The notes: generated by a model not told the origin, from the sequence alone. A stretch of DNA of 64,000 bases from Bacteroidota bacterium (GCA_016699695.1 CP065006.1:2108001-2172000), one strand, 5' to 3'. Positions 43,682 through 54,541 are shown, counted from the stretch's first letter. A program made the numbers and translations.

Positions 43682-44911
43682 ATGGATATACAAACCATCA
43701 AACAACGTTTTGGAATCATTGGCAATGCTCCGGGCTTAAACAGAGCCATTGAAGTTGCTGTTCAGGTGGCACCAACCGATCTTTCGGTGCTAATTACTGG
43801 CGAGAGCGGGGTGGGCAAAGAATCTTTTCCGCAAATTATACATGCTTATAGCTCGCGGAAACACGGCACTTACATTGCTGTAAACTGTGGCGCCATACCC
43901 GAGGGTACAATCGATTCGGAATTATTTGGCCATGAAAAGGGTTCCTTTACCGGAGCCTACGATAGCCGTAAAGGTTACTTTGAAGTAGCCAACGGTGGCA
44001 CTATTTTCCTCGACGAAGTTGCTGAGTTACCCTTGTCCACTCAGGTTAGGTTACTCAGGGTGCTCGAAACAGGAGAGTTTTTCAGAGTGGGATCGTCGAA
44101 AATTATTAAAACGGATGTGCGCGTAATTGCTGCCACTAATGTCGATATTCCAAAAGCTATTCAGGAAACGAAGTTTCGCGAAGATTTGTTTTACAGGCTC
44201 AATACCGTACCGATTTTTATTCCTCCTTTACGCGATCGGAAAGACGATATTTCGCTGCTCTTCAGGAAGTTTGCCATTGATTTTGCCGAGCGTAACCGCA
44301 TGCCTAGCATAACTCTCACCGAAGATGCCCGCCATGTGTTATCAAATTATCCCTGGCCTGGTAACATTCGTCAGCTTAAAAACATTGCAGAACAAATTTC
44401 GGTTATCGAAACGGAACGGCTTATCGACAACCAAACCATGCGTAATTATTTACCCGATTATTACGAAGACAAACTTCCGGCTCTTTATCGCGAATCGATT
44501 GACCAGAAAACCTTTAACACCGAACGGGAGCTTTTATACAAAATTCTGTTCGACATGAAAAACGATATGAGTGACCTGAAAAAGCTTGTGCACGATATCA
44601 TCGAAAAGGGTCCGGCCGGAGCCGAGATACATGCAAGCAATGCGCATATCATTGAACGATTGATACAGGATGATTCGAAACTCATTAAGGCCGATTTGCC
44701 CAAGAACCAGTTTCATGTGCACGAACGCGAGGATATTATTCAGGATACCGAAGAAATTATCGAAGAGTCTCTTTCGTTGGAAGAAAAAGAAAAGGAAATG
44801 ATAATTAAAGCACTTACCAAACATAGCGGCAAACGTAAATATGCTGCCGAAGAGCTTGGAATATCCGAACGTACCTTGTACCGCAAAATAAAAGAATTCG
44901 ATATTAATTAA
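43682..44911 (+). CDS. Sigma-54-dependent transcriptional activator without sensor domain
   Basis: The 409-residue protein begins almost directly with the AAA+ domain (about 10-240): Walker A GESGVGKE, GSFTGA sigma-54 contact loop at residues 87-92, Walker B GGTIFLDEVAEL, and the RLLRVLETGEFFRVGS and FREDLFYRL segments. A ~110-residue helical, charged region (about 260-365) follows, then a Fis-type HTH (KHSGKRKYAAEELGISERTLYRKIKEF). There is no receiver, PAS or GAF domain, so activity must be controlled otherwise, perhaps by a partner protein. lptE follows 55 bases downstream, in a gene order conserved in Bacteroidota. Confidence 0.93.
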   Translation: MDIQTIKQRFGIIGNAPGLNRAIEVAVQVAPTDLSVLITGESGVGKESFPQIIHAYSSRKHGTYIAVNCGAIPEGTIDSELFGHEKGSFTGAYDSRKGYFEVANGGTIFLDEVAELPLSTQVRLLRVLETGEFFRVGSSKIIKTDVRVIAATNVDIPKAIQETKFREDLFYRLNTVPIFIPPLRDRKDDISLLFRKFAIDFAERNRMPSITLTEDARHVLSNYPWPGNIRQLKNIAEQISVIETERLIDNQTMRNYLPDYYEDKLPALYRESIDQKTFNTERELLYKILFDMKNDMSDLKKLVHDIIEKGPAGAEIHASNAHIIERLIQDDSKLIKADLPKNQFHVHEREDIIQDTEEIIEESLSLEEKEKEMIIKALTKHSGKRKYAAEELGISERTLYRKIKEFDIN

Positions 44912-44966
44912 AGATTTTTAGCAAATTCACTAACTTCCACGCTCATTTTTGGAGCATTATTCTTTT

Positions 44967-45473
44967 ATGAAAAAATTACTGATAATACTTTTAGCTGGAA
45001 TTCTATTGGAAGGATGCTTTTCTATGCGTTACGATTTTAAAGGCGGTGTTACCATCGATCCGAAAATTACAAGCTTTTCGGTGCAGTATTTCGACAACAA
45101 AGCTACACTGGTCGAACCTTCCTTTAGCCAGGTTTTTACTGAAGAGCTGAAAACCTATATCCAGAGTAATACCAACCTAAGGTTGATTACCGGACGTGGC
45201 GACATTGATTTTTCTGGTTTTATAACTTCTTACGAAATAACCCCACAGGCCATTTCTTCGGGCGAAACAGCTGCCAAATCGAGGTTTTCTATCTCGGTAA
45301 AAGTGAATTACCAAAACTCAGTAAACCCCGACGATAATTTCGAGCGTGCTTTTACCCAGTTTAGGGAGTTTGACAATGCCGTTAGTTTCAATGACGTTGA
45401 AGATGTTTTGTCGGAAGAAATAAGAAGAGATATTGTAGAGCAGATTTTTATTGCTGCATTTGTCAATTGGTAA
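44967..45473 (+). CDS. lptE: LptE-family lipoprotein (LPS assembly)
   Basis: From ATG 44967 the protein has 168 residues with a lipoprotein signal (LLAGILLEGC, Cys at residue 17). The mature part (YDFKGGVTIDPKITSFSVQYFDNKA, FTEELKTYIQSNTNLRLI, GDIDFSGFITSYEITPQAI) is characteristic of the Bacteroidota LptE family, the partner of the LptD outer membrane LPS translocon. The frame opens at TTG 44949 but the ATG begins the signal peptide. The next gene starts 10 bases after the stop. Confidence 0.87.
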   Translation: MKKLLIILLAGILLEGCFSMRYDFKGGVTIDPKITSFSVQYFDNKATLVEPSFSQVFTEELKTYIQSNTNLRLITGRGDIDFSGFITSYEITPQAISSGETAAKSRFSISVKVNYQNSVNPDDNFERAFTQFREFDNAVSFNDVEDVLSEEIRRDIVEQIFIAAFVNW

Positions 45474-45483
45474 GATTTTAAAA

Positions 45484-46371
45484 ATGAATTTGCAAACACT
45501 GGTTAGCTATATAAAAAGCCCTGATAAACTTGGTGATCAGACTATTATTGAGTTGACGCTTTTAGCCGATCAGTACCCATATTTCCATACAGCTCAATTG
45601 TTGCGGGTTAAAAACCTTCACAAACTTGACCCTGCACATTTAAAGCCTGTGCTAAATTATACAGCTGCCTATGTAACCGACCGCAAGGTGCTATATTATC
45701 TTTTGCACCCCAATATGGGCACAGACCAAAAGTTGACGCCTAAATCTCCGGAAAAGCAGATTAAGGATTCTATGGTCGAAAATATTTCAGATACCCTAAC
45801 TAACCAAGTAAGATATACCAACGAAACTAGTAGCGATGAAATTGAATTTTCTGCTTCGTTTGATGTGATTAAGGAATATGGTAAGGATGTAGAATTGAAA
45901 GAATATGTGTTTCGCATATCCGATCACGAAGCCGAAACCATGGGATTTATCCCTGAGTCAGCTCCTGCAGAACCATCCATGGGTGTTGCAAAAGAAGAAC
46001 CTTTGCCCGGCAGCGATGATCTACTTTTGTTGATTAAGAAAGGAGAGGCAGACAACATTCAGCTCGAAATCGAAAAACTAAGTCCTACCCAAAAGAACCA
46101 GCACAGCCTGATTGAAAGTTTCATGGCTTCCAACCCAAAAATTGTTCCCCAAAATGGACAAATCGAAGCGGTTGATCCTGAAATTGCCGAAGCCTCCATT
46201 CGCGAAAACGATCATTACCTCACCGAAACACTGGCCCAGATCTATCTTAGGCAGGGTAACTATGTCAAAGCTATCTTTGCCTACGAAAAATTAAGTTTGA
46301 AATTTCCGGAAAAAAGTACTTACTTTGCCGCTCAAATTTCTGCTATCAAGCTAAAAATGAATAAATCCTAA
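45484..46371 (+). CDS. Conserved hypothetical protein with C-terminal TPR-like segment
   Basis: From ATG 45484 the protein has 295 residues. The first ~80 (LADQYPYFHTAQLLRVKNLH, LNYTAAYVTDRKVLYYLLHP) form helices, the middle (about 85-200) is acidic and low in predicted structure, and the end carries a TPR-like hairpin (YLTETLAQIYLRQGNYVKAIFAYEKLSLKFPEKS). No signal peptide. Proteins of this type sit between lptE and secG in many Bacteroidota; function is unknown to me. The longer TTG start at 45451 would overlap lptE. Confidence 0.8.
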   Translation: MNLQTLVSYIKSPDKLGDQTIIELTLLADQYPYFHTAQLLRVKNLHKLDPAHLKPVLNYTAAYVTDRKVLYYLLHPNMGTDQKLTPKSPEKQIKDSMVENISDTLTNQVRYTNETSSDEIEFSASFDVIKEYGKDVELKEYVFRISDHEAETMGFIPESAPAEPSMGVAKEEPLPGSDDLLLLIKKGEADNIQLEIEKLSPTQKNQHSLIESFMASNPKIVPQNGQIEAVDPEIAEASIRENDHYLTETLAQIYLRQGNYVKAIFAYEKLSLKFPEKSTYFAAQISAIKLKMNKS

Positions 46372-46384
46372 AAAATAGTTAGCT

Positions 46385-46723
46385 ATGTACCCATTGTTTA
46401 TGATACTTATTATTCTGGTTTGTGTATTACTCACCCTTATTGTGTTGGTACAAAACTCAAAAGGTGGCGGCCTTGCATCAAACTTTGCTGGTTCGACCCA
46501 GGTGATGGGTGTGCGCAAAACCGCCGATTTTCTTGAAAAAGCTACCTGGACTCTGGCTGGAGCACTTCTTGTGCTGAGTATTTTTGCCAGTATGGCCATT
46601 CCTAAACCCGATTTAGTAAAACAATCGAAAATTCAGGAGCAAATCGAAACCAACGAAGGTGCCATTAACCCGAATATGCTTCCAAGCATGCCTTCCGATT
46701 ATCCCGATCAGGAAGAGGAGTAA
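46385..46723 (+). CDS. secG: Preprotein translocase subunit SecG
   Basis: The 112-residue protein has two membrane helices (about 3-22, MILIILVCVLLTLIVLVQNS, and 56-75, TWTLAGALLVLSIFAS) joined by the family loop SKGGGLASNFAGSTQVMGVRKTADFLEK. The tail is acidic. SecG assists protein export through SecYE. It lies 13 bases after the TPR-like gene and is followed by a terminator. Confidence 0.93.
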   Translation: MYPLFMILIILVCVLLTLIVLVQNSKGGGLASNFAGSTQVMGVRKTADFLEKATWTLAGALLVLSIFASMAIPKPDLVKQSKIQEQIETNEGAINPNMLPSMPSDYPDQEEE

Positions 46724-46748
46724 GATTTTTCAGATTGAATAGAAATAT

Positions 46749-46788
46749 AAATGTCAGTATGTCATAGACTACTGACATTTTTTTTTCA
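46749..46788 (+). terminator. Terminator after secG
   Basis: A perfect 11-bp stem AAATGTCAGTA (46749-46759) / TACTGACATTT (46770-46780) with a 10-base loop and a continuing T-tract to 46786. It separates the activator-lptE-secG transcript from groESL. Confidence 0.85.
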
Positions 46789-46980
46789 TCTGTTTTGCGC
46801 CAATAGCCAATTGAAGCTTACTTTTCACTGCTGAAGGAGTCAATACTGGTTGAGCAAAGGAATGATTACCTGAAAATTTGTCTATAAAAATGCCAATGTT
46901 TCTGCCAGACGGAGCTTGGCACAGAAAATGCTAAGACTCGCACGCACGTAAAATCTATTAATCACTAAATAAAACAAACA

Positions 46981-48926
<1,946 letters not shown>

Positions 48927-48951
48927 AATCTCAAACATTGCCGAAAAATAG

Positions 48952-48983
48952 AAAACCCCTTCTGAACTCTCAGAGGGGGTTTT
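48952..48983. terminator. Bidirectional terminator between groEL and glmS
   Basis: AAAACCCC-T-TCTGA (48952-48965) pairs with TCAGA-G-GGGGTTTT (48970-48983), one G-U pair and a 4-base loop, and T-tracts on both strands. It follows the groEL stop by 25 bases and lies 57 bases past the glmS stop on the other strand. Confidence 0.82.
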
Positions 48984-49040
48984 TATTTTATAATCAACAT
49001 CAGAGTTCTATAAGACTCCAAATATTTGAAAGCTTTATTG

Positions 49041-50876
49041 TTATTCTACCGTAACTGATTTAGCCAGGTTTCGGGGCTGGTCAACATCGCAACCTCTCAT
49101 CACAGCTATATAGTAAGAGAAAAGTTGCAAAGGAATTACCGAAAGCAAAGGAGTAAAAAAGTATTCTGTTTCAGGAATTTCAAACACATGATCGGCCATT
49201 TGTTTAATTACCGTATCGCCTTTTGTTACAATCGCAATTACCCTTCCATTTCGTGCCTTTACTTCCTGAATATTGCTCACAATTTTTTCGTAGGAATTGT
49301 CTTTGGTTGCTACAACTACTACTGGCATTTTTTCGTCAATCAGGGCAATAGGTCCGTGTTTCATTTCTGCCGCAGGATAACCCTCGGCATGTATGTAAGA
49401 GATTTCTTTTAATTTGAGGGCACCTTCGAGCGCCACTGGAAATAAATATCCTCGTCCAAGGTAAAGGGCATTGGTTGCATCTTTATAGAGTGCCGCTACT
49501 TTTTCGTAATAGTCGTTGTGACTCAGAATTTCCTGTATTTTATCGGGTATTAGATTAAATTCAGCAATTAGTCTGCGGTAGCGGCTGTCGTCAATCAAAT
49601 TGCGGTTACGTCCAATGGCAATTGCCATCATAGCCAATACTGTAACCTGGCAGGTAAAAGCTTTGGTAGAAGCTACTCCGATTTCTGGTCCTGCATGGGT
49701 GTAGACACCTGCGTGAGTTTCGCGGGGTATCGAAGAGCCAACCACGTTACATATCCCTAAAACAAGGGCTCCCCGTTCTTTTGCCAGTTGAATGGCAGCA
49801 AGTGTATCGGCAGTTTCACCGCTTTGGCTAATGGCAATAATCACATCGTCGCTACTGATAATCGGGTTACGGTACCTGAATTCGGAGGCATATTCCACCT
49901 CCACATTAATACGGGCCATATCTTCGAACAGGTATTCACCCACTAATCCGGCATGCCAGGAGGTTCCACAGGCGATAATAATAATTCGCTTGGCTTCTGA
50001 AAGCCTTGGAAGTACTTCGTAAAGGCCTCCAAGGTGTATCTCTTCATTTTCCGAACGCACTCTGCCTCGAAAGGTATCTTGTATTGAGCGGGGCTGCTCA
50101 AAAATTTCCTTGAGCATAAAGTGAGCATAGCCTCCTTTGTCAATTTCGCCTATATCGAGGTCGAGTTCATGTACCGTAGGAGTCTGAGAATCTTGTCGAA
50201 GGGTTTTCAGGTTTAACTGGTCTTTGCGCAGAATAGCCACATCACCATCGTTAAGGTAGATTACACTTTTGGTGTATTCTACTATGGGCGTGGCATCGGA
50301 TGCAATAAAGTATTCTTCGTTACCTACACCAATTACAAGCGGACTGCCTTTGCGGGCAGCAATCAATTTATCTTTTTCGTCGGTGCATATTACCACTAAG
50401 CCGTAAGCTCCCACTACCTTTGTGAGTGCCAGTCTCACGGCTATTTCAGCATCGACATTCCCTTTCTCGTAGATGTATTCAATGAGGTTGGCTAATACTT
50501 CCGTATCAGTTTCACTCTTGAATGTTACTCCACGGCTTGTCAAACGGTCGCGCAAACGGGCATAATTCTCGATAATTCCGTTGTGTATGATAATAAACTT
50601 GCCGTTCATCGACATATGAGGGTGAGCGTTTACATGGTTAGGTTCGCCGTGTGTTGCCCAACGTGTGTGCCCGATGCCAATGCTACCGTGCGGTATATCT
50701 TCGCCAATAAATTTCTCGAGGTCGTTTACTTTGCCTTTTCGTTTAAAAATTTGTGCGCCATTGTTTAAAATGGCAACTCCGGCAGAATCATAACCTCTGT
50801 ATTCCAAACGCCTGAGTCCGTTTAATAATATCGGAAGAGCTTCCCGGTCTCCGATATAGGCAACAATTCCACACAT
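49041..50876 (-). CDS. glmS: Glucosamine-6-phosphate synthase
   Basis: The 611-residue protein starts MCGIVAYIGDREALPILLNG, where the Cys after Met is the glutaminase nucleophile; RLEYRGYDSAG, TRWATHGEP, HNGIIENYARLRD and SETDTEVLANLIE complete the glutaminase domain (1-~240). Two SIS domains follow with CGTSWHAGLVG, SQSGETADTLAA and EIGVASTKAFTCQV, ending QPRNLAKSVTVE. It makes glucosamine-6-phosphate for UDP-GlcNAc, feeding peptidoglycan, LPS and the amino sugars made elsewhere in the window. One base separates it from the DUF4270 gene. No glmS ribozyme is present. Confidence 0.97.
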   Translation of the reverse strand: MCGIVAYIGDREALPILLNGLRRLEYRGYDSAGVAILNNGAQIFKRKGKVNDLEKFIGEDIPHGSIGIGHTRWATHGEPNHVNAHPHMSMNGKFIIIHNGIIENYARLRDRLTSRGVTFKSETDTEVLANLIEYIYEKGNVDAEIAVRLALTKVVGAYGLVVICTDEKDKLIAARKGSPLVIGVGNEEYFIASDATPIVEYTKSVIYLNDGDVAILRKDQLNLKTLRQDSQTPTVHELDLDIGEIDKGGYAHFMLKEIFEQPRSIQDTFRGRVRSENEEIHLGGLYEVLPRLSEAKRIIIIACGTSWHAGLVGEYLFEDMARINVEVEYASEFRYRNPIISSDDVIIAISQSGETADTLAAIQLAKERGALVLGICNVVGSSIPRETHAGVYTHAGPEIGVASTKAFTCQVTVLAMMAIAIGRNRNLIDDSRYRRLIAEFNLIPDKIQEILSHNDYYEKVAALYKDATNALYLGRGYLFPVALEGALKLKEISYIHAEGYPAAEMKHGPIALIDEKMPVVVVATKDNSYEKIVSNIQEVKARNGRVIAIVTKGDTVIKQMADHVFEIPETEYFFTPLLSVIPLQLFSYYIAVMRGCDVDQPRNLAKSVTVE

Positions 50877-50877
50877 C

Positions 50878-52302
50878 TCAGTTATTTGTTAAAGTATAAA
50901 TAATACGCAGGTAAGCCTTTGAGGTATTTGTTTCAAGTCCAGAGTTAATGACAACCCTCGAGGGATATTTGTACTCTATAAGGCTTGGAGATACACTGCT
51001 GTTTTGTCCAACCATCAGACTAAGTAAGGTGTTTTCGCTTTTATCGAGCATAAACTGGCTGATGTATTCGGTAAGATTAATTCGGTATTCCATTTTTTCT
51101 TCGTCGAGATACCCATTGAAATAGGACGATCCGATGATATCGTCAGGTAGATAAGCGATTGAACCTTCGACAATTGAATGCGCGATGATGCGTTTTGGAA
51201 GGGCAAAAAAATTGGTGTCGCTCAGGTAATCAGCATTAATGGGTAAAACTAATTCGGCAAAATTAATTCCTACGCCCTTGTCATGTGCGGCTTTAAAATC
51301 ATCGAGACCTTCTATGCGAAACATACCTCTGGTGGCACCCATACTTTGTAAATACAAATTACTGTATTGGTTAAGGGTATCACGAAAGACATCTTCTATT
51401 TCAGCATTCCTACCATTTGGGGTATATACATAAGAAGCTCTGTAATTTGCAATATCGCAGGTAGAATAATATAGTGTATCATAATCTGAGATACTAATTG
51501 TATCTCCGTCTTCGTCTTTAATGTAACGGGTTTCGGTGCGCTGGTATTCAAGAATTAATTTTGACTTATTGGCTAAAAAGTTTTGAAGGGCTCCATTCGT
51601 ACCCTCCTTTGCATTGCCTCTTAACAAAATGCCCGGCAGACTGGTATAAAAAGCAGTGGTGCTTTTATTAATGGCAGAATCGAGCAAAAAAGAAAGTTGA
51701 TTGGCATCCAGCTCTATAACCGTATAGCTTTCGTTTGTATCAAGAGTCGATATCTGCCGGGGAATGCTGTCTTTAGTTACCAGATTAGTGGTTTGTAAGG
51801 CTGCATTATTTGTAACATCGAAATAATCCGAAGGAACCTGTTGGTTGGTTTTGCCACTATACACATAGCGCTGATTGATAGGGATTACATCAATATCGAG
51901 CGAATTTTTTTCGCCATATGGCTGTAAATTTGTGGTGGCCAGGTACAATTTAATCGATACAATTGAATCGGACGGATCTGTTTTACTGTTCTTCGGGTAG
52001 CGGTTAGCCACATCGGTAGCATAAAGTAATTCCATTACTACATCGGCCTTTGTGGCACCAAAAACAGGATCAAACACTTCACCAACAGGGCAGTTATCGT
52101 TGTTGGAACTGCTTCGTAATACTTCGCCAGCAATGCCTTTGTAGGTATACAGACTTACCGCAAGGGTATCGGCACCTGCGTTAAGTTTATCGGTATCGGG
52201 AAGTAAGTCAAGTCCAATCTGAAGGCTATCGTCGGAACAGGAAAATATCGTGAGAGACAGGGTCAGAAGTAGAAAGCCTGCCAGGCGGTATATATAGTTC
52301 AT
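50878..52302 (-). CDS. DUF4270 family lipoprotein
   Basis: The 474-residue protein has a lipoprotein signal (LSLTIFSC, Cys near residue 22) and begins IGLDLLPDTDKLNAGADTL, followed by SSNNDNCPVGEVFDPVFGATKADVVMEL, the signature region of DUF4270, a Bacteroidota-specific family. The rest is beta-rich with a C-terminal block LTEYISQFMLDKSENTLLSLMVG near the end. Function unknown; likely exported to the outer membrane. It lies between the starch-synthase-like gene (13 bases) and glmS (1 base), an order conserved in the phylum, which hints at an envelope or amino-sugar link. Confidence 0.88.
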   Translation of the reverse strand: MNYIYRLAGFLLLTLSLTIFSCSDDSLQIGLDLLPDTDKLNAGADTLAVSLYTYKGIAGEVLRSSSNNDNCPVGEVFDPVFGATKADVVMELLYATDVANRYPKNSKTDPSDSIVSIKLYLATTNLQPYGEKNSLDIDVIPINQRYVYSGKTNQQVPSDYFDVTNNAALQTTNLVTKDSIPRQISTLDTNESYTVIELDANQLSFLLDSAINKSTTAFYTSLPGILLRGNAKEGTNGALQNFLANKSKLILEYQRTETRYIKDEDGDTISISDYDTLYYSTCDIANYRASYVYTPNGRNAEIEDVFRDTLNQYSNLYLQSMGATRGMFRIEGLDDFKAAHDKGVGINFAELVLPINADYLSDTNFFALPKRIIAHSIVEGSIAYLPDDIIGSSYFNGYLDEEKMEYRINLTEYISQFMLDKSENTLLSLMVGQNSSVSPSLIEYKYPSRVVINSGLETNTSKAYLRIIYTLTNN

Positions 52303-52315
52303 GCAAGTGAGTTCT

Positions 52316-53119
52316 TTATCCTAATATCTGATCGTAAAATTCGTTGTAGGCATCGTAATAAACATCTTCGGCTTGATACGAAAGATGAGTTATACCTTTC
52401 TCTTTAATATAACTTTCAAGTACCCCATTAATTGCCCTGCTTCCGTTTATTACTCCATCCGACTGATTAATGGCCAATTTTACAAAATTTTCGTAAGTGG
52501 GGTTTGTTAAAATTTCTAAATCGGACTTTTTTATTCCATCCAGCGCCAGTTTATCTTTTAATCGCTTATGAAGTGGCTTATCGAATTCAGTATCGTAAAC
52601 AGAGGTTACTACTTTAGAATCGCGAAACATCGGGTCGTCGTGGTAGTATTGCTTGATGTAGATAGGGATCAGGCTGGTAAACCAACCATGACAATGAATA
52701 AGGTCAGGTGCCCATTGCAATTTCTTTACTGTTTCAATTACTCCTCTTGTGAAAAATATGGCCCGCTCGTCGTTGTCCTCGTAAAAGTTATCATTTGCAT
52801 CCTGAAGGGTATATTTCCGGTGAAAGAAATCTTCGTTATCGATAAAATAAACCTGCATACGAGCTGCTTGTATGGAGGCCACTTTGATTATGAGGGGATG
52901 GTCGTTGTCGTCGATTATCAGGTTCATTCCAGAAAGCCTGATTACCTCGTGCAACTGGTTGCGCCTTTCGTTAATGCACCCAAAGCGGGGCATAAACGTT
53001 CTGATCTCTTTGCCCCGTTCCTGTATACCTTGCGGTAAATTCCTGGCTATTACTGACATCTCTGATTCCGGCAGGTAGGGAGTTATCTCTTGCGAGACAT
53101 AGAGTATTCTTTTGGCCAT
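52316..53119 (-). CDS. Stand-alone starch/glycogen synthase N-terminal-like domain (GT5)
   Basis: The 267-residue protein begins RILYVSQEITPYLPESEMSV and continues IRTFMPRFGCINERRNQLHEVIRLSG, DNEDFFHRK and PDLIHCHGWFTSLIPIYIKQYY, matching only the N-terminal half of GT5 synthases (full enzymes ~480 residues). The usual K-x-GGL ADP-glucose motif near the N-terminus is absent (PYLPESEMS instead) and there is no C-terminal Rossmann half, so a normal synthase reaction is unlikely. Bacteroidota commonly carry this short protein beside DUF4270 and panC. It may be regulatory or bind a nucleotide sugar. Upstream it has a full -7 box. Confidence 0.82.
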   Translation of the reverse strand: MAKRILYVSQEITPYLPESEMSVIARNLPQGIQERGKEIRTFMPRFGCINERRNQLHEVIRLSGMNLIIDDNDHPLIIKVASIQAARMQVYFIDNEDFFHRKYTLQDANDNFYEDNDERAIFFTRGVIETVKKLQWAPDLIHCHGWFTSLIPIYIKQYYHDDPMFRDSKVVTSVYDTEFDKPLHKRLKDKLALDGIKKSDLEILTNPTYENFVKLAINQSDGVINGSRAINGVLESYIKEKGITHLSYQAEDVYYDAYNEFYDQILG

Positions 53120-53148
53120 ATAAAGGGAGTTATTCAGAAAACATTCGG

Positions 53149-53156
53149 CAAAAATA
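53149..53156 (-). promoter_or_regulatory. -7 promoter box of the starch-synthase-like/DUF4270/glmS operon
   Basis: TATTTTTG on the minus strand fully matches TAnnTTTG; predicted leader about 24 bases to ATG 53119. The -33 region is not clear. Confidence 0.4.
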
Positions 53157-53233
53157 CTAAAAATTATTCAGGCCGAAAAATGGTGTTTTTCATATCACAA
53201 ATTTATAGCCTTATCAGGGCATAAGAAATAATG

Positions 53234-53241
53234 TATATTTG
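53234..53241 (+). promoter_or_regulatory. -7 promoter box of panC
   Basis: TATATTTG fully matches TAnnTTTG, 16 bases before ATG 53258. It overlaps an upstream in-frame ATG (53231) and so supports the 53258 start. No good -33 TTG is at the usual spacing. Confidence 0.45.
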
Positions 53242-53257
53242 CCAAATTTTTCATCCT

Positions 53258-54100
53258 ATGTATCTCATTCATACCATCGACGAGCTTCAGAAAGCTTTGC
53301 AATCTTACCGCCTCAATAAACAAATAGGTTTTGTGCCAACCATGGGAGCCTTGCATGCAGGTCATATTTCTCTGGTTGAAACTTCGGTGAAGGAGAATGA
53401 GGCCACCGTTGTGAGCATTTATGTGAATCCTACCCAATTTAACGACAAGAACGACCTTGCACGTTACCCCAGGGTACTCGATAGGGACCTCGAATTATTG
53501 AAACCCACAGGCTGTCAATTTGTTTTTGCCCCATCCGACCAGGAAATGTACCCGGTACCGGATACACGACAGTTTAATTTCGGAATCCTCGAACAAGTAA
53601 TGGAGGGCCAGCACAGACCCGGACATTTCAATGGGGTTGGACAAGTTGTTTCGAAACTTTTCGATGCGGTGATGCCCAATAAGGCCTATTTTGGTTTAAA
53701 AGACTTTCAGCAATTAGCCATCATAAAAAAACTTGTTTCTGATTTGGCCTATCCCATCGAAATAATACCCTGTCCGATTGTACGCGAAGCCGATGGATTA
53801 GCCATGAGTTCGCGCAATGCACTTCTTCTGCCCGCCATGCGGAATTCGGCTCCACTTATTTACCAAAGCCTTTGCAAGTTAAAGGAAGGGATACATTCCA
53901 GGAGCGTTACGGAATTAAAAAGCCTTACCGCTCAATTCCTTGCAAAAGATTCGAACCTAAGGCTGGAATACATCGAAATTGTAGACAATAATAGTCTGCA
54001 ACCTGTGGAGAAGATTCTGCCCGAAAAACCAATAACAGCCTGCATTGCCGTGCACGCAGGAAATGTAAGATTGATAGATAATATTCAAATTAATTCGTAA
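53258..54100 (+). CDS. panC: Pantothenate synthetase
   Basis: From ATG 53258 the protein has 280 residues. It shows GFVPTMGALHAGHISLV (HIGH-like), VSIYVNPTQFNDKNDLARYPR, GQHRPGHFNGVGQVVSKLF, AYFGLKDFQQLAIIKKLV and READGLAMSSRNALL. It condenses pantoate and beta-alanine with ATP. An in-frame ATG at 53231 is rejected because the -7 promoter box lies between the two. panD, which provides beta-alanine, follows 12 bases later. Confidence 0.95.
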   Translation: MYLIHTIDELQKALQSYRLNKQIGFVPTMGALHAGHISLVETSVKENEATVVSIYVNPTQFNDKNDLARYPRVLDRDLELLKPTGCQFVFAPSDQEMYPVPDTRQFNFGILEQVMEGQHRPGHFNGVGQVVSKLFDAVMPNKAYFGLKDFQQLAIIKKLVSDLAYPIEIIPCPIVREADGLAMSSRNALLLPAMRNSAPLIYQSLCKLKEGIHSRSVTELKSLTAQFLAKDSNLRLEYIEIVDNNSLQPVEKILPEKPITACIAVHAGNVRLIDNIQINS

Positions 54101-54112
54101 CTTTGTGCCGCT

Positions 54113-54463
54113 ATGTTTATAGAGGTTGTAAAATCGAAAATTCATCAGGTGCGGGTCACCGAAGCCAATCTGCATTATGTGGGTAGCATTACCATTGACG
54201 AGGACCTTATTGATGCAGCAAATCTGGTAGTCAATGAAAAAGTTCAAATCGTAAATATTAACAATGGCGAAAGACTCGAAACCTATGTCATTAAAGGAGA
54301 AAGAGGTTCTGGTGAGATTTGCCTCAATGGTCCGGCAGCCCGGAAGGTTACGGTTGGTGATATTATCATAATCATTTCTTATGCCTCTATTGATTTTACC
54401 GAAGCTAAAACCTTTAAACCTACCATTATTTTCCCCAATTCAGCGACCAATTCGCTGAAATAA
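54113..54463 (+). CDS. panD: Aspartate 1-decarboxylase proenzyme
   Basis: The 116-residue protein has the self-processing site YVGSITID, cleaved between G24 and S25 to give the pyruvoyl cofactor at S25, preceded by [48 protein letters not shown] completes the family pattern. It makes beta-alanine for PanC. Operon with panC. Confidence 0.97.
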   Translation: MFIEVVKSKIHQVRVTEANLHYVGSITIDEDLIDAANLVVNEKVQIVNINNGERLETYVIKGERGSGEICLNGPAARKVTVGDIIIIISYASIDFTEAKTFKPTIIFPNSATNSLK

Positions 54464-54541
54464 AATCCTTCTTTTTTCTGACCTTCCCTTTTAAGCATTT
54501 GAACTATTTTCTTGGTAACTTGCAACTGAAAAAATTACAGT

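Noticed and set aside
46787..46980. Search for a CIRCE operator or heat-shock promoter before groES
   Set aside because: No TTAGCACTC-N9-GAGTGCTAA repeat and no full TAnnTTTG box was found; regulation cannot be called.
49041..50876. glmS ribozyme
   Set aside because: The gene starts 1 base after the DUF4270 stop, leaving no room for a leader ribozyme.
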